Shown: positions 9,113 through 17,184, counted from the first letter of the stretch. The stretch: 34,992 bases of DNA from an uncultured Prevotellaceae bacterium (GCA_947168045.1 CAMVKN010000041.1:1-34992), one strand, 5' to 3'. The notes: generated by a model from the letters alone, not told the origin. Numbers and translations: made by a program.

Positions 9113-10240
9113 ATGAGCAACAGCCAGCGACTACAATCCATCGACATCCTGCGCGGTCTGACCGTGGCGGGCATGATTCTGGTGAACAACGGCTACGGTG
9201 AGTCCTTCGACATGTTGCGCCATTCCAAGTGGAACGGCATGACACCCTGTGACCTGGTGTTCCCCTTCTTCCTCTTCATCATGGGCGTGTCGTGCTTCCT
9301 GTCGCTGTCGAAGTCGCAGTTTACGCCCACTGCCGCCGTGCTGCGCCGCGTGGTGAAACGCACGGTACTGCTCTTCGCCATAGGGCTGCTCATCAACTGG
9401 CTGGACCACGCCATCGAGGGCGACGTGCTCTGCTTTGGCCACCTGCGCATCTGGGCAGTACTGCAGCGCATCGCCCTGTGCTACCTCTTTGTCTCACTCT
9501 TCGCCCTCTACGCCAACCACCGCTATACCCCGCACGCCATTGTCCTGCTGCTGGCCGCTTATACATTATTATTAATATATGGCAATGGCTATGCTGAGGA
9601 TGCCTCCGTCAATATTCTGGCGCAGGCCGACCTGAAACTGTTTGGCTACGACCACCTGTACCACAAGAGTCCCGTCGACCCCGAGGGATTGTTGGGCACC
9701 ATCAGCAGCGTGGCCCATGTGCTCATCGGTTTCTGGTGTGGCAAGCTAATCAAGGGGAGCAGCACAACTGAGCGCAAGGCTCTGGCCATCTTTACAGTGG
9801 GAACGGTGTGCGTCATCATCGGCTATCTGCTGACCTACGGGCTGCCCCTGAACAAGCGCATCTGGAGTCCCAGCTATGTGCTGGTGACCTGCGGGCTGGC
9901 CGCCCTGCTGTTGGGCCTTTTATTGAGTATAGAGTGTAGAGTGAATAGTGTAGAGTTCTTGGACGAGCCAAGCGGCGAAGCCAAGAACTCTAAACTCTAC
10001 ACTCTAAACTCTAAACTGTTCACGGTCTTCGGCGTCAACGCCCTGGCCCTCTATGTGTGCAGCGAGCTGCTGGCCATCCTCTTCGGCCACTTCGGTATCA
10101 GCGACATCATCTACAACGCGTTGCACAGCGTGATAGTATGGGACAAATGGGCCTCACTGGCATACGCCCTCACCTTCGTAGCCATCAACTATGCCATTGG
10201 CTACGCGCTATGGAGAAACAAAATATTCATTAAACTATAA
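9113..10240 (+). CDS. HGSNAT-like multi-pass membrane acyltransferase (DUF5009)
   Basis: A 375-residue polytopic membrane protein of the heparan-alpha-glucosaminide N-acetyltransferase-like family. The family signature is strong: DILRGLTVAGMILVNN, then RHSKWNGMTPCDLVFPFF and FLFIMGVS. His37 aligns with the active-site histidine of human HGSNAT (KHASWNG context). About ten hydrophobic segments follow. The human enzyme moves acetyl groups from cytosolic acetyl-CoA to sugars on the far side of a membrane. The bacterial role is not established. Residues about 271-302 are encoded by a repetitive palindromic insertion and form a hydrophilic loop between a TM helix and FGVNALALYV. The frame stays open and later helices are intact, so the gene is probably functional. 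It is the third gene of the RG-I run. Confidence 0.85.
   Translation: MSNSQRLQSIDILRGLTVAGMILVNNGYGESFDMLRHSKWNGMTPCDLVFPFFLFIMGVSCFLSLSKSQFTPTAAVLRRVVKRTVLLFAIGLLINWLDHAIEGDVLCFGHLRIWAVLQRIALCYLFVSLFALYANHRYTPHAIVLLLAAYTLLLIYGNGYAEDASVNILAQADLKLFGYDHLYHKSPVDPEGLLGTISSVAHVLIGFWCGKLIKGSSTTERKALAIFTVGTVCVIIGYLLTYGLPLNKRIWSPSYVLVTCGLAALLLGLLLSIECRVNSVEFLDEPSGEAKNSKLYTLNSKLFTVFGVNALALYVCSELLAILFGHFGISDIIYNALHSVIVWDKWASLAYALTFVAINYAIGYALWRNKIFIKL
9930..10012. repeat. Palindromic heptamer-repeat element inside the acyltransferase gene
   Basis: The left half has four 7-bp units (TAGAGTG, TAGAGTG, AATAGTG, TAGAGTT; 9930-9957). The right half has four complementary units of the form (A/C)ACTCTA (9985-10012). 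The inner arms TAGAGTTCTTGG (9951-9962) and CCAAGAACTCTA (9981-9992) are a perfect 12-bp inverted repeat around an 18-nt spacer. The base composition is far more AT-rich than the flanking coding DNA. The element reads through in frame as about 30 residues. Confidence 0.85.
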
Positions 10241-10245
10241 CTGAC

Positions 10246-10278
10246 ATGAAAAAACTATTCCTATTCATAAATGAATAA
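10246..10278 (+). other. Ten-codon open frame before the next gene, possible leader
   Basis: ATG to TAA encodes MKKLFLFINE and ends 9 bp before the ATG at 10288, whose product starts MKKLLTIM. The similar starts suggest a broken duplicate of a signal-peptide start, or chance. Translational coupling is possible. There is no evidence that a peptide is made. Confidence 0.2.
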
Positions 10279-10287
10279 CCGATAATT

Positions 10288-10821
10288 ATGAAGAAGCTAT
10301 TGACTATCATGCTCCTCCTGACAGCCATGGGAGCACAGGCACAGACAGGTGCTGCGAAGAAGGCCGTCGACAACATCCGCGAACAGTATGCTGAAGCCAA
10401 GCAGATGATTGCGTATAACAATATGTCGGAAGAGACGCGCAACCAGATGACTGTCAACATCAGTCACATGGCGGCAGCCATAGGTCATCAGGACAAGATA
10501 GTGACCTACTACTTCAACACCGACTTTGATGAAGATGCTGGCGACTACATCAGCAAGCCCTACTTCATCACCATTACTTATAACGTGGCAGCCCGTAAGC
10601 ACTACGAAGAGTATCTGCTGAAGGGCAATGGGGACATTATCTTTGCCTATCTCTCAGGCGATAGCATTGACCCCACCGTAGGACGCTTTGAAGCCCGCTA
10701 CTACTGGCAGAACGACGAGCTGGTGCATCAGCAGCTGAAGGGCGACGAGATGCAGTCTGATACAGATGCCTTCGACCAAGCCCACAGGCTGAAGGAGGCG
10801 TTCACCTATCTGATGCACTAA
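10288..10821 (+). CDS. Small secreted protein of unknown function
   Basis: A 177-residue protein with a clear signal peptide (MKKLLTIMLLLTAMGAQAQ). The mature part is soluble, with an amphipathic helical start (AAKKAVDNIREQYAEAKQMI) and a beta-rich remainder (KIVTYYFNTDFDEDAG, YFITITYNVAARKHYEEYL, GRFEARYYWQNDELVHQ). I do not recognise a named family. The layout resembles small periplasmic proteins often seen in Bacteroidetes. It sits between the acyltransferase and the PL11 lyase on the same strand with short gaps (47 and 45 bp), so it is probably cotranscribed with the RG-I genes. A role in polysaccharide use is inferred from position only. Confidence 0.85.
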   Translation: MKKLLTIMLLLTAMGAQAQTGAAKKAVDNIREQYAEAKQMIAYNNMSEETRNQMTVNISHMAAAIGHQDKIVTYYFNTDFDEDAGDYISKPYFITITYNVAARKHYEEYLLKGNGDIIFAYLSGDSIDPTVGRFEARYYWQNDELVHQQLKGDEMQSDTDAFDQAHRLKEAFTYLMH

Positions 10822-10866
10822 CCTTGCACAAGTAATTATTTGACAATCATAAAACCTAAACTGACA

Positions 10867-12801
10867 ATGAGAAAAAGTCTTACTATCATAGCCATGGCAC
10901 TGCTGAATGTGTGCGCTGCCCAGGCCCAGTCAGCCTACGACTACGGGCAACTGCAGATGGAACGGCTGAACCGCGGCGTGGTGGCCGTGCCCATGGCCGA
11001 CGGCCGGGTGATGGTCAGTTGGCGCACCCTGCGCGACGACCCTCGCCACTTGCCCTTCAACGTCTATCGCAACGGCGAGCAACTGAACACAAAGGCGCTG
11101 AAGGACGGTGGCACCTGCTTCATCGACGAGCATCCACTCAGCCCTGAGGCCGATGTGCTGTACACCGTGGCGCCCCTGCCCACCGAAGAAACGCTGTTGC
11201 CCGGCCAGATGGCGCAGCTACCAGTGCCGCTGCAGGAGGGAGCCGCCTTCACCCTGAAGGCCCATGCCCCGGTGGGCTACCTGCCCCTGCCGCTACAGAA
11301 GCCAGAGGGCGGCATGGCGCCCGACGGCAGGCCCTACCGCTATTCGGCCAATGATGCGACGGCGGCCGATGTGGACGGTGACGGACAGTATGAAATCATC
11401 CTGAAGTGGGACCCCTCCAATGCCCACGACAACGCCCACGCAGGCTTCACCGGGCCGACGCTGTTCGACTGCTACCGTCTTGACGGCACCCTGCTATGGC
11501 GCATTGACATGGGACCCAACATCCGCTCTGGCGCTCACTATGTGCCCTTCATCGCCTACGACCTTGACGGCGACGGGCGCGCTGAGCTAATGGTCAGGAC
11601 GGCCGACGGCACGCGCGATGGCGTAGGCACCGCCATCGGCGACTCCACCGCCGACTATCGTGAGAAAGACAACCGACGCACGCTGGGGCGCATCCTCAGC
11701 GGACCAGAGTTCATCACCGTGTTCGATGGCCTCACGGGATGCGCGCTGTGCACCAAGCCCTACATCCCAGCCCGAGGCAAGACGAAGGACTGGGGCGACG
11801 ACAATGCCAACCGCTCTGACCGTTTCCTCGCCGCCGTGGGCTATCTGGACGGCCGACGGGCCAGCGCCATCTTCTGCCGCGGCTACTACACACGCTCCGT
11901 CATCGCCGCATGGGACTGGGACGGACACGAGCTGAAGCAGCGCTGGGTGTTCGACACCAATGACGCGCCGTGGCACAGCTATGCCAGACAGGGCAACCAC
12001 AACCTGCGGGTGGGCGACGTGGACGGCGACGGCTGCGACGAGATTACCTACGGCTCGATGGCCATCGACCACGACGGCAAGGGGCTGTATAACACTGGCT
12101 TCGGCCACGGCGATGCCATCCACCAGATTGTAGACCCACAGACGGGCAGACTCTACATCTGGGACTGCCATGAGAACAAGCGCGACGGCTCAGACCTGCG
12201 CGACGCGGCAACGGGCAAGGTCATCTTCCAAGTCAAGAGCAACACCGATGTGGGGCGCGCCATGGCTGCCGACATCGACCCCACCACGCCGGGTGTGGAG
12301 ATGTGGAGCACCGACAGCCACGGCATACGCGACATGAAGGGCGGCATCGTGTCAACGGCCAAGGATGCCAGCGACCCGCAGCACGACAACAACCTGGTGC
12401 TCAACGGCAGATACCTGCCGGTCAACTTCGGCATCTGGTGGGACGGCGACCTGCTGCGCGAGCTGCTCGACCATGAGACGGTGACGAAATACAACTGGAT
12501 GGAGAAGAGCATCGACACCGTGGAGAAGTTTGAGGGCGTGGTCTTCAACAATGGCTCGAAGTCGAACCCCTGCCTGCAGGCCGACATCCTGGGCGACTGG
12601 CGCGAGGAGGTCATCGTACGCAACCGCGAGTCCACCGAGCTGCGCATCTACACCACCACCATTCCCACCGACTACCGCATCATGTGCCTGATGCAGGACG
12701 TGCCCTACCGTCTCTCGGTGGCCTACCAGAATGTGGGATATAACCAGCCGCCCGAGGCAGGCTTCTACATCGGCCCCGACCGTCAGGACTATCTCAGGTG
12801 A
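10867..12801 (+). CDS. Rhamnogalacturonan lyase, PL11 family
   Basis: I chose the ATG at 10867 (MRKSLTIIAMALLNVCAAQAQS, a clean signal peptide) over the in-frame TTG at 10840. The 644-residue product has the PL11 layout: an N-terminal beta domain (MERLNRGVVAVPMADGRVMVSWR, about 20-140) followed by an eight-bladed propeller with calcium-binding loops DVDGDGQYE, DLDGDGRAE and DVDGDGCDE. It also carries the family blocks HSYARQGNHNLRVGDVDGDG, GFGHGDAIH and NQPPEAGFYIG. PL11 enzymes cleave the rhamnose-galacturonic acid backbone of RG-I by beta-elimination. It is the last gene of the 6305-12801 run and fixes its substrate as RG-I. Likely periplasmic or surface; no lipobox is seen. No terminator hairpin is evident before the next promoter. 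Confidence 0.93.
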   Translation: MRKSLTIIAMALLNVCAAQAQSAYDYGQLQMERLNRGVVAVPMADGRVMVSWRTLRDDPRHLPFNVYRNGEQLNTKALKDGGTCFIDEHPLSPEADVLYTVAPLPTEETLLPGQMAQLPVPLQEGAAFTLKAHAPVGYLPLPLQKPEGGMAPDGRPYRYSANDATAADVDGDGQYEIILKWDPSNAHDNAHAGFTGPTLFDCYRLDGTLLWRIDMGPNIRSGAHYVPFIAYDLDGDGRAELMVRTADGTRDGVGTAIGDSTADYREKDNRRTLGRILSGPEFITVFDGLTGCALCTKPYIPARGKTKDWGDDNANRSDRFLAAVGYLDGRRASAIFCRGYYTRSVIAAWDWDGHELKQRWVFDTNDAPWHSYARQGNHNLRVGDVDGDGCDEITYGSMAIDHDGKGLYNTGFGHGDAIHQIVDPQTGRLYIWDCHENKRDGSDLRDAATGKVIFQVKSNTDVGRAMAADIDPTTPGVEMWSTDSHGIRDMKGGIVSTAKDASDPQHDNNLVLNGRYLPVNFGIWWDGDLLRELLDHETVTKYNWMEKSIDTVEKFEGVVFNNGSKSNPCLQADILGDWREEVIVRNRESTELRIYTTTIPTDYRIMCLMQDVPYRLSVAYQNVGYNQPPEAGFYIGPDRQDYLR

Positions 12802-12886
12802 CACATGCAAGGGCCCAAACGACTGCCATGAAACAAAAACACAACTATTTGCAATATTGACAAACGCCTGCTTCAGCAGAATTTAC

Positions 12887-12894
12887 TACCTTTG
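12887..12894 (+). promoter_or_regulatory. Candidate -7 box for the xylan transporter/xylanase genes
   Basis: TACCTTTG is an exact TAnnTTTG match, 33 bp before the ATG at 12928. It marks a separate transcription unit from the PL11 run. A TTG at 12857-12859 is too far upstream for normal spacing, so an activator may be needed. Confidence 0.5.
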
Positions 12895-12927
12895 CAGGAC
12901 AAATAACAATCTAAGCAATAACAAAAC

Positions 12928-14334
12928 ATGTCACAACAAGAATCGCAAGGCTTCTACAAGCTCACCTGGCTACAGCGCATCGGCTTCGGCTCCGGCGACC
13001 TGGCCCAGAATCTGATTTTCCAGACGGTTGCAACCTACCTGATGATTTACCTGACCACGGTATTGAAAATCAATGCCGCCTTCGTCAGCGGACTGATTCT
13101 CACGGTTCGTCTCATTGACTGTTTCTGGAGTCCTGTCGTCGGGCGCTTTATTGACAACCGCAATCCCAAGTTAGGCAAGTATCGCACCTATCTCCTTTAC
13201 GGTGGCATCCCTCTCACAGTGGCTGCCTGCCTGCTGATGCTTCCTATGGCCGCAACATGGTCCATGCCCATGAAGATGATCTATGCTGCCCTGAGCTATA
13301 CCGTGCTGAGCATGATTTACTCAGTGGTGAACATTCCTTACGGCTCCATCATGGCCAGCATGACCCGCGACAACGACGAAGTGCTGATTCTCACCTCTAC
13401 GCGAATGGTCTGTGCCAACCTCGGTCAGATTATCGTCCAGGCTGGCTTCCCCATCGGACTCGCCATGTGCGTCCATGCAGCCATTGACTGGAACCAGGCC
13501 ACATTTATGGCTATTGGCACCATTCCCGCCTTCATCATCCTGCCATCAATGCCGATATTGAAGAAATGGCTGGGCAAGAAGGGACTGTACTATACGCTTC
13601 TCGGTGTCGGCCTGGTTGGGTTTGCCATCTTGTTCACCATTGGCAAGTTCTTTGATGTAAGCAGCTATAACACGCTCGTCCAGATTGCAAAGGTGATGAC
13701 CGGAGTGGGGCTCCTCGTAGGCTCCTTGATGTGGGCACTTGTCCCTGAAGTCATCACCGAGGCTGAGTATCGTACCGGGAACAGACCTGCTGCCACCGTC
13801 AATGCGCTTGCAGGCGTCGCTTTCAAGGCTGGCTTCTCCATTGCCGGCTGGATTACGCCTTTAGTCATGGGTTGGATAGGCTTTAACTTTGCCAGCGAGG
13901 ATTCTGCCCTGGCTACTGACCCCATGGCATGGTTCACGGTAACATGTGTCTTTGCCATCGTCGGCTTCTTCCTGTTGATGCTTTGCTTCATGGGCAGCAA
14001 GGAGAACATCACAACGACCCCTGAAAAGCCAGTCTCATTCGGCCAGATGTGGCAAGAGTTCAAGGCAAGCAAGTGCCTGCAGCTTGTGCTTTGCATCTTT
14101 GTCGTGGTGTTCCTGGCTTCGTTCATCAGTGCGCCTGTCAATGCCTATTATCCCAAGCTGAATGACTATTCAGCCACTGCACAGAACGCAATATTGCTGT
14201 TTACGACCATCATCCCCGCCATTCTGCTTGTCGTGGTTGGCTACCTCATCTACAAGTATCCGCTTACCGACGAGCGACTGGACGAAATCAACAAAGAGAT
14301 TGTGGCGCGCGCTAACGCACGAAATGCCAAATAA
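12928..14334 (+). CDS. MFS sugar symporter, GPH (glycoside-pentoside-hexuronide) type
   Basis: A 468-residue inner-membrane protein with about twelve hydrophobic segments. The GPH/MelB signature occurs early (GDLAQNLIFQTVATYLMIY, then GRFIDNRNPKLGKYRTYL), and SVVNIPYGSIMASMTRD and RNAHARNAK-like charged ends fit the family. GPH carriers couple uptake of small oligosaccharides to Na+ or H+. The next genes are GH10 and GH43, the same order as the xynD-xynA-xynB cluster known from Prevotella bryantii, so the cargo is probably xylo-oligosaccharides from the periplasm. The coding DNA is visibly less GC-rich than its neighbours, which may reflect membrane-protein codon needs or a separate origin. 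The gap to the GH10 start is 39 bp. Confidence 0.9.
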   Translation: MSQQESQGFYKLTWLQRIGFGSGDLAQNLIFQTVATYLMIYLTTVLKINAAFVSGLILTVRLIDCFWSPVVGRFIDNRNPKLGKYRTYLLYGGIPLTVAACLLMLPMAATWSMPMKMIYAALSYTVLSMIYSVVNIPYGSIMASMTRDNDEVLILTSTRMVCANLGQIIVQAGFPIGLAMCVHAAIDWNQATFMAIGTIPAFIILPSMPILKKWLGKKGLYYTLLGVGLVGFAILFTIGKFFDVSSYNTLVQIAKVMTGVGLLVGSLMWALVPEVITEAEYRTGNRPAATVNALAGVAFKAGFSIAGWITPLVMGWIGFNFASEDSALATDPMAWFTVTCVFAIVGFFLLMLCFMGSKENITTTPEKPVSFGQMWQEFKASKCLQLVLCIFVVVFLASFISAPVNAYYPKLNDYSATAQNAILLFTTIIPAILLVVVGYLIYKYPLTDERLDEINKEIVARANARNAK

Positions 14335-14373
14335 CTTCAACAGTAAGAAAACAACAAAACGACATTTATAGAG

Positions 14374-15495
14374 ATGAGCATCCTCAGAAGTAACACATGG
14401 GTGATAATAGCATTTATCATTTCTCTTTTATCATTTAGCCCCGCAGGAGCACAGGGGCTGAAGGACGCAGTAGGCAAGTACTGCCTCATCGGGGCTGCCG
14501 TCAACCAGTGGCAGAGCGACGGGCAGGTGCCCGAGGCCGACGCCGTGCTAAGCCGCCACTTCAACTGCGCCACGGCTGAGAACTGCATGAAGCCCGAGAC
14601 GCTGGCCCCGGCCGAGGGCATCTTCGACTTCCGCGTGGCCGACAAGTTCGTCAAATACTGCGAACAGCAGGGACTGAAGGTCATCGGCCACTGCCTGGTG
14701 TGGCACTCGCAGGCTCCCGACTGGTGGTTCACCAATGGCTACACCGCCAGCCCGGCCTCGAAGGAGGTGCTCAAAGAGCGCATCATCAAGCACATCAAGA
14801 CCGTGGTGGGCCACTACAAGGGCCAGGTGCACGGCTGGGATGTGGTGAACGAGGCCATCATGGATGACGGCTCCTTCCGCAAGTCGCCCTACTATAACCT
14901 CCTGGGCGAGGAGTTCATCGAGATTGCCTTCCGCGCCGCCCATGAGGCTGACCCCGATGCCGAGCTGTATTACAACGACTACTCCATGGCGGGTGCTGCC
15001 AAGCGCGAGGCCGTCTGCCGACTGGTGAAGAGTCTGAAGGACAAGGGGCTGCGCATCGACGGTGTCGGCATGCAGAGCCACAACGGCCTGGACTATCCCA
15101 ACCTGGACGAATATGAGAAGTCGATGGATGCCTTTGCCGCCTGCGGCGTTAAGGTGATGATTACCGAGCTTGACATCAACGTGCTGCCCAACCCGCAGGG
15201 CTTCGGCGGCGCCGACATCAGCCAGAACTTCGAGCTGCAGCAGAAGTACAACCCCTTCGCCGAGGGTCTGCCCACAGCCAAGCAGAAAGAGCTGGACGAC
15301 CGTTGGAAGGCCCTCTTCAAGCTCTACTACAAGCACCGTGCACAAATCTCGCGCATCACCCTCTGGGGTGTCAGCGACGGTGGTTCGTGGCTCAACGGCT
15401 GGCCCATCAAGGGGCGCACCAACTACCCGCTGCTCTTCGACCGCCAGTACAAAGCCAAGCCCGTGGTTGACCAAATCATCAAGCTCTACCAGTAA
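14374..15495 (+). CDS. xynA: Endo-1,4-beta-xylanase, GH10
   Basis: A 373-residue single-domain enzyme with signal peptide (residues about 1-26, ending AGAQ) and no binding module, the normal size for a compact GH10. Conserved blocks: ENCMKPETLAP (substrate binding), HCLVWHSQAPDWW, GWDVVNEAI with acid/base Glu160, and VMITELDIN with nucleophile Glu265; LWGVSDGGSWL closes the barrel. It cuts the xylan main chain, yielding xylo-oligosaccharides. Without lipobox or CBM it is probably periplasmic, acting on fragments that already crossed the outer membrane. It is second in the transporter-GH10-GH43 unit. The symbol follows the Prevotella bryantii cluster and rests on family plus gene order. The spacer after its stop codon is an unusual 9-bp repeat array. 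Confidence 0.95.
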   Translation: MSILRSNTWVIIAFIISLLSFSPAGAQGLKDAVGKYCLIGAAVNQWQSDGQVPEADAVLSRHFNCATAENCMKPETLAPAEGIFDFRVADKFVKYCEQQGLKVIGHCLVWHSQAPDWWFTNGYTASPASKEVLKERIIKHIKTVVGHYKGQVHGWDVVNEAIMDDGSFRKSPYYNLLGEEFIEIAFRAAHEADPDAELYYNDYSMAGAAKREAVCRLVKSLKDKGLRIDGVGMQSHNGLDYPNLDEYEKSMDAFAACGVKVMITELDINVLPNPQGFGGADISQNFELQQKYNPFAEGLPTAKQKELDDRWKALFKLYYKHRAQISRITLWGVSDGGSWLNGWPIKGRTNYPLLFDRQYKAKPVVDQIIKLYQ

Positions 15496-15504
15496 GACTC
15501 TCAT

Positions 15505-15611
15505 AGGTCCCAGAAGTCCCAGAAGCCCCAGAAGTCCCAGAGGCCCCAGAAGTCCCAGAAGCCCCAGAAGCCCCAGAAGCCCCAGAGGTCCCAGAAGTCC
15601 CAGAAGTCCCA
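15505..15611 (+). repeat. 9-bp tandem repeat array between GH10 and GH43
   Basis: Twelve back-to-back units (the last lacks one base) of consensus A(A/G)G(T/C)CCCAG start 10 bp after the xylanase stop. Variation is confined almost entirely to positions 2 and 4. The array lies inside the operon and so in the transcript. Nine is a multiple of three, so copy-number changes would not shift any frame. It is too short and lacks spacers, so it is not CRISPR. Confidence 0.95.
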
Positions 15612-15632
15612 TAACCAATAATAATAAAAAAA

Positions 15633-16664
15633 ATGAAACCGCGTTACCTTTTTCCTAATGACTACATGGCCGACCCGGCCGCTCACGTGTTCAACAACCG
15701 ACTGTATATCTACCCCTCACACGACCGCGAGTGCGACAACGTCTTCGACGATGACGGCGGACACTTCCAGATGCGTGACTACCACGTGCTTTCCTTCGAC
15801 GACCTGGAGAACGGTGCTGTGACCGACCATGGCGTCATCCTCGACCAGGACCAGGTGCCCTGGGTGGAGAAACAGATGTGGGACAGCGACGTGGTGGAGA
15901 AGGACGGCAAGTACTATCTTGTCTACTCGGCCAAGGACTACAATGGCGAGTTCCACCTCGGCGTGGCCATCGCCGACCGACCTGAGGGGCCGTTCATCCC
16001 GCAGGAACACCCCATCCGTGGAGCCTACAGCATCGACCCCTGCGTGTTCAAGGATGACGACGGCCAGATTTACTGCTACTATGGTGGACTGTGGGGTGGA
16101 CAGCTGCAGTGGCATGTGCCCCTGAGCGTGCGCCCCGTGCAACAGCCCGACACCGAAGCCGCCCCTGCCGGCCATGTCGACATCGGCCATGCCTCGGACA
16201 AGAAGACCGAGCTGTGGGCTCCTGCCGACGCGCCAGCCCTGCCCAGCTATGTGGCCCGCATGACCGACGACGTGCTGCAGTTCACCGAGGCACCGCGCCC
16301 CGTGCTCATCGTCGATGCCGACGGCCAGCCGCTGAAGGCCAGCGACCCGCACCGTTTCTTCGAGGCATCGTGGATGCATAAGTATAACGGCAAGTATTAC
16401 TTCAGCTACAGCACGGGCGACAGCCATTTCCTCTGCTACGCCATCGGCGACAACCCCTACGGGCCGTTCACCTATCAGGGCGTGCTCCTCGACCCCGTCG
16501 TGGGCTGGACCACCCATCACTGCATCGTCGAGTTCCGTGGCCAGTGGTACCTGCTCTACCATGACTGCGTGCCCAGCAACGACGTCACCCACCTGCGCTC
16601 GCTGAAGGCGCAGCGCCTGTTCTATAACGCTGACGGCACCATACAGAAAGTCGTCAACGAGTAA
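15633..16664 (+). CDS. xynB: GH43 beta-xylosidase / alpha-L-arabinofuranosidase, cytoplasmic
   Basis: A 343-residue five-bladed propeller enzyme without signal peptide; it starts directly at MKPRYLFPNDYMADPAAHVF. Catalytic candidates are the general base Asp14 (MADPAAHVF), pKa-tuning Asp135 (SIDPCVFKDDDG) and acid Glu244 (FFEASWMHKYNG). GH43 proteins of this type release xylose or arabinose from short xylo-oligosaccharides. A cytoplasmic location fits the order transporter, periplasmic xylanase, intracellular exo-enzyme. It matches the position of xynB in the Prevotella bryantii cluster. It is separated from GH10 by the 9-bp repeat array and followed by a strong stem-loop at 16691-16718. Confidence 0.93.
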   Translation: MKPRYLFPNDYMADPAAHVFNNRLYIYPSHDRECDNVFDDDGGHFQMRDYHVLSFDDLENGAVTDHGVILDQDQVPWVEKQMWDSDVVEKDGKYYLVYSAKDYNGEFHLGVAIADRPEGPFIPQEHPIRGAYSIDPCVFKDDDGQIYCYYGGLWGGQLQWHVPLSVRPVQQPDTEAAPAGHVDIGHASDKKTELWAPADAPALPSYVARMTDDVLQFTEAPRPVLIVDADGQPLKASDPHRFFEASWMHKYNGKYYFSYSTGDSHFLCYAIGDNPYGPFTYQGVLLDPVVGWTTHHCIVEFRGQWYLLYHDCVPSNDVTHLRSLKAQRLFYNADGTIQKVVNE

Positions 16665-16690
16665 GCAGACTATTTTACGAACAAAAAACG

Positions 16691-16718
16691 ATGGGGGTGG
16701 ACGTTTGTCCACCCCCAT
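16691..16718 (-). terminator. Perfect stem-loop terminator between convergent genes
   Basis: The arms ATGGGGGTGGAC and GTCCACCCCCAT pair perfectly over 12 bp around a GTTT loop. Read on the minus strand the stem is followed by CGTTTTTTGTTCG, a good U-tract, so it ends transcription of the 129-residue gene. In the plus direction it also sits just after GH43 and may stop that transcript, though the trailing bases are less U-rich. Confidence 0.9.
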
Positions 16719-16728
16719 AACTGTTTAA

Positions 16729-17118
16729 CTATAGCATGACGGCAATGGCTTCAGCATCCTTGCCCTCATAGAACCGAGGCTCAAAGAGTGGATGGTAGCT
16801 GAAGTCAGCAATCCGTAATAGCTGGAGGGCACAGAACTGGTGGTCGTCGCTGAGGCAGGCCTCCAGGCGGAAGTTGCCGTTGGCACCAGCCTCAGGCTTG
16901 CCCTTCTGCTGTACTTCGGCTGCCATTTTGTCTAACGGCATGTCGAGCAGACGCGCCACACGCTCGCCTTCCGACGGGGTGTATTCCAGCACGATGGCCT
17001 TGACAGGACTCTGGGTCGGCGTATAGATAGCCTTGGTTGAAAACAATGATTTCTTGATAGTGATATGTTGATATGCGGAGACAGCACCAGCCATCTCCAA
17101 GTGTTTGATACTTGGCAT
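16729..17118 (-). CDS. Unrecognised 129-residue cytoplasmic protein
   Basis: No signal peptide or TM segment. The sequence starts MPSIKHLEMAGAVSAYQHIT and has a mixed alpha/beta look, with LEYTPSEGERVARLLDMPLDKMAAEVQQ as a probable helix pair and a C-terminal half rich in Phe/Tyr (FSYHPLFEPRFYEGKD). I know no family for it. It is probably real because it has a dedicated terminator, a sensible start and coding-like composition. The 138-residue gene lies 66 bp upstream on the same strand, so they may share a transcript. A weak -7-like TATCTTTC (minus strand, 17149-17156) could also serve it. Confidence 0.75.
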   Translation of the reverse strand: MPSIKHLEMAGAVSAYQHITIKKSLFSTKAIYTPTQSPVKAIVLEYTPSEGERVARLLDMPLDKMAAEVQQKGKPEAGANGNFRLEACLSDDHQFCALQLLRIADFSYHPLFEPRFYEGKDAEAIAVML

Positions 17119-17184
17119 AATAGTATAAATGATTAAAATTAAAAAGTTGAAAGATAAAAGAGATATAACTGAAGACTACATCTT

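Noticed and set aside
10840..10866. TTG start nine codons upstream for the PL11 gene
   Set aside because: It would place non-signal residues before a perfect signal peptide that starts at ATG 10867.
15505..15611. Possible CRISPR array or a W/F-rich repeat protein on the opposite strand
   Set aside because: Units are 9 bp with no spacers, so it is not CRISPR. The Trp/Phe-rich frame comes only from translating the repeat and has no flanking domain.
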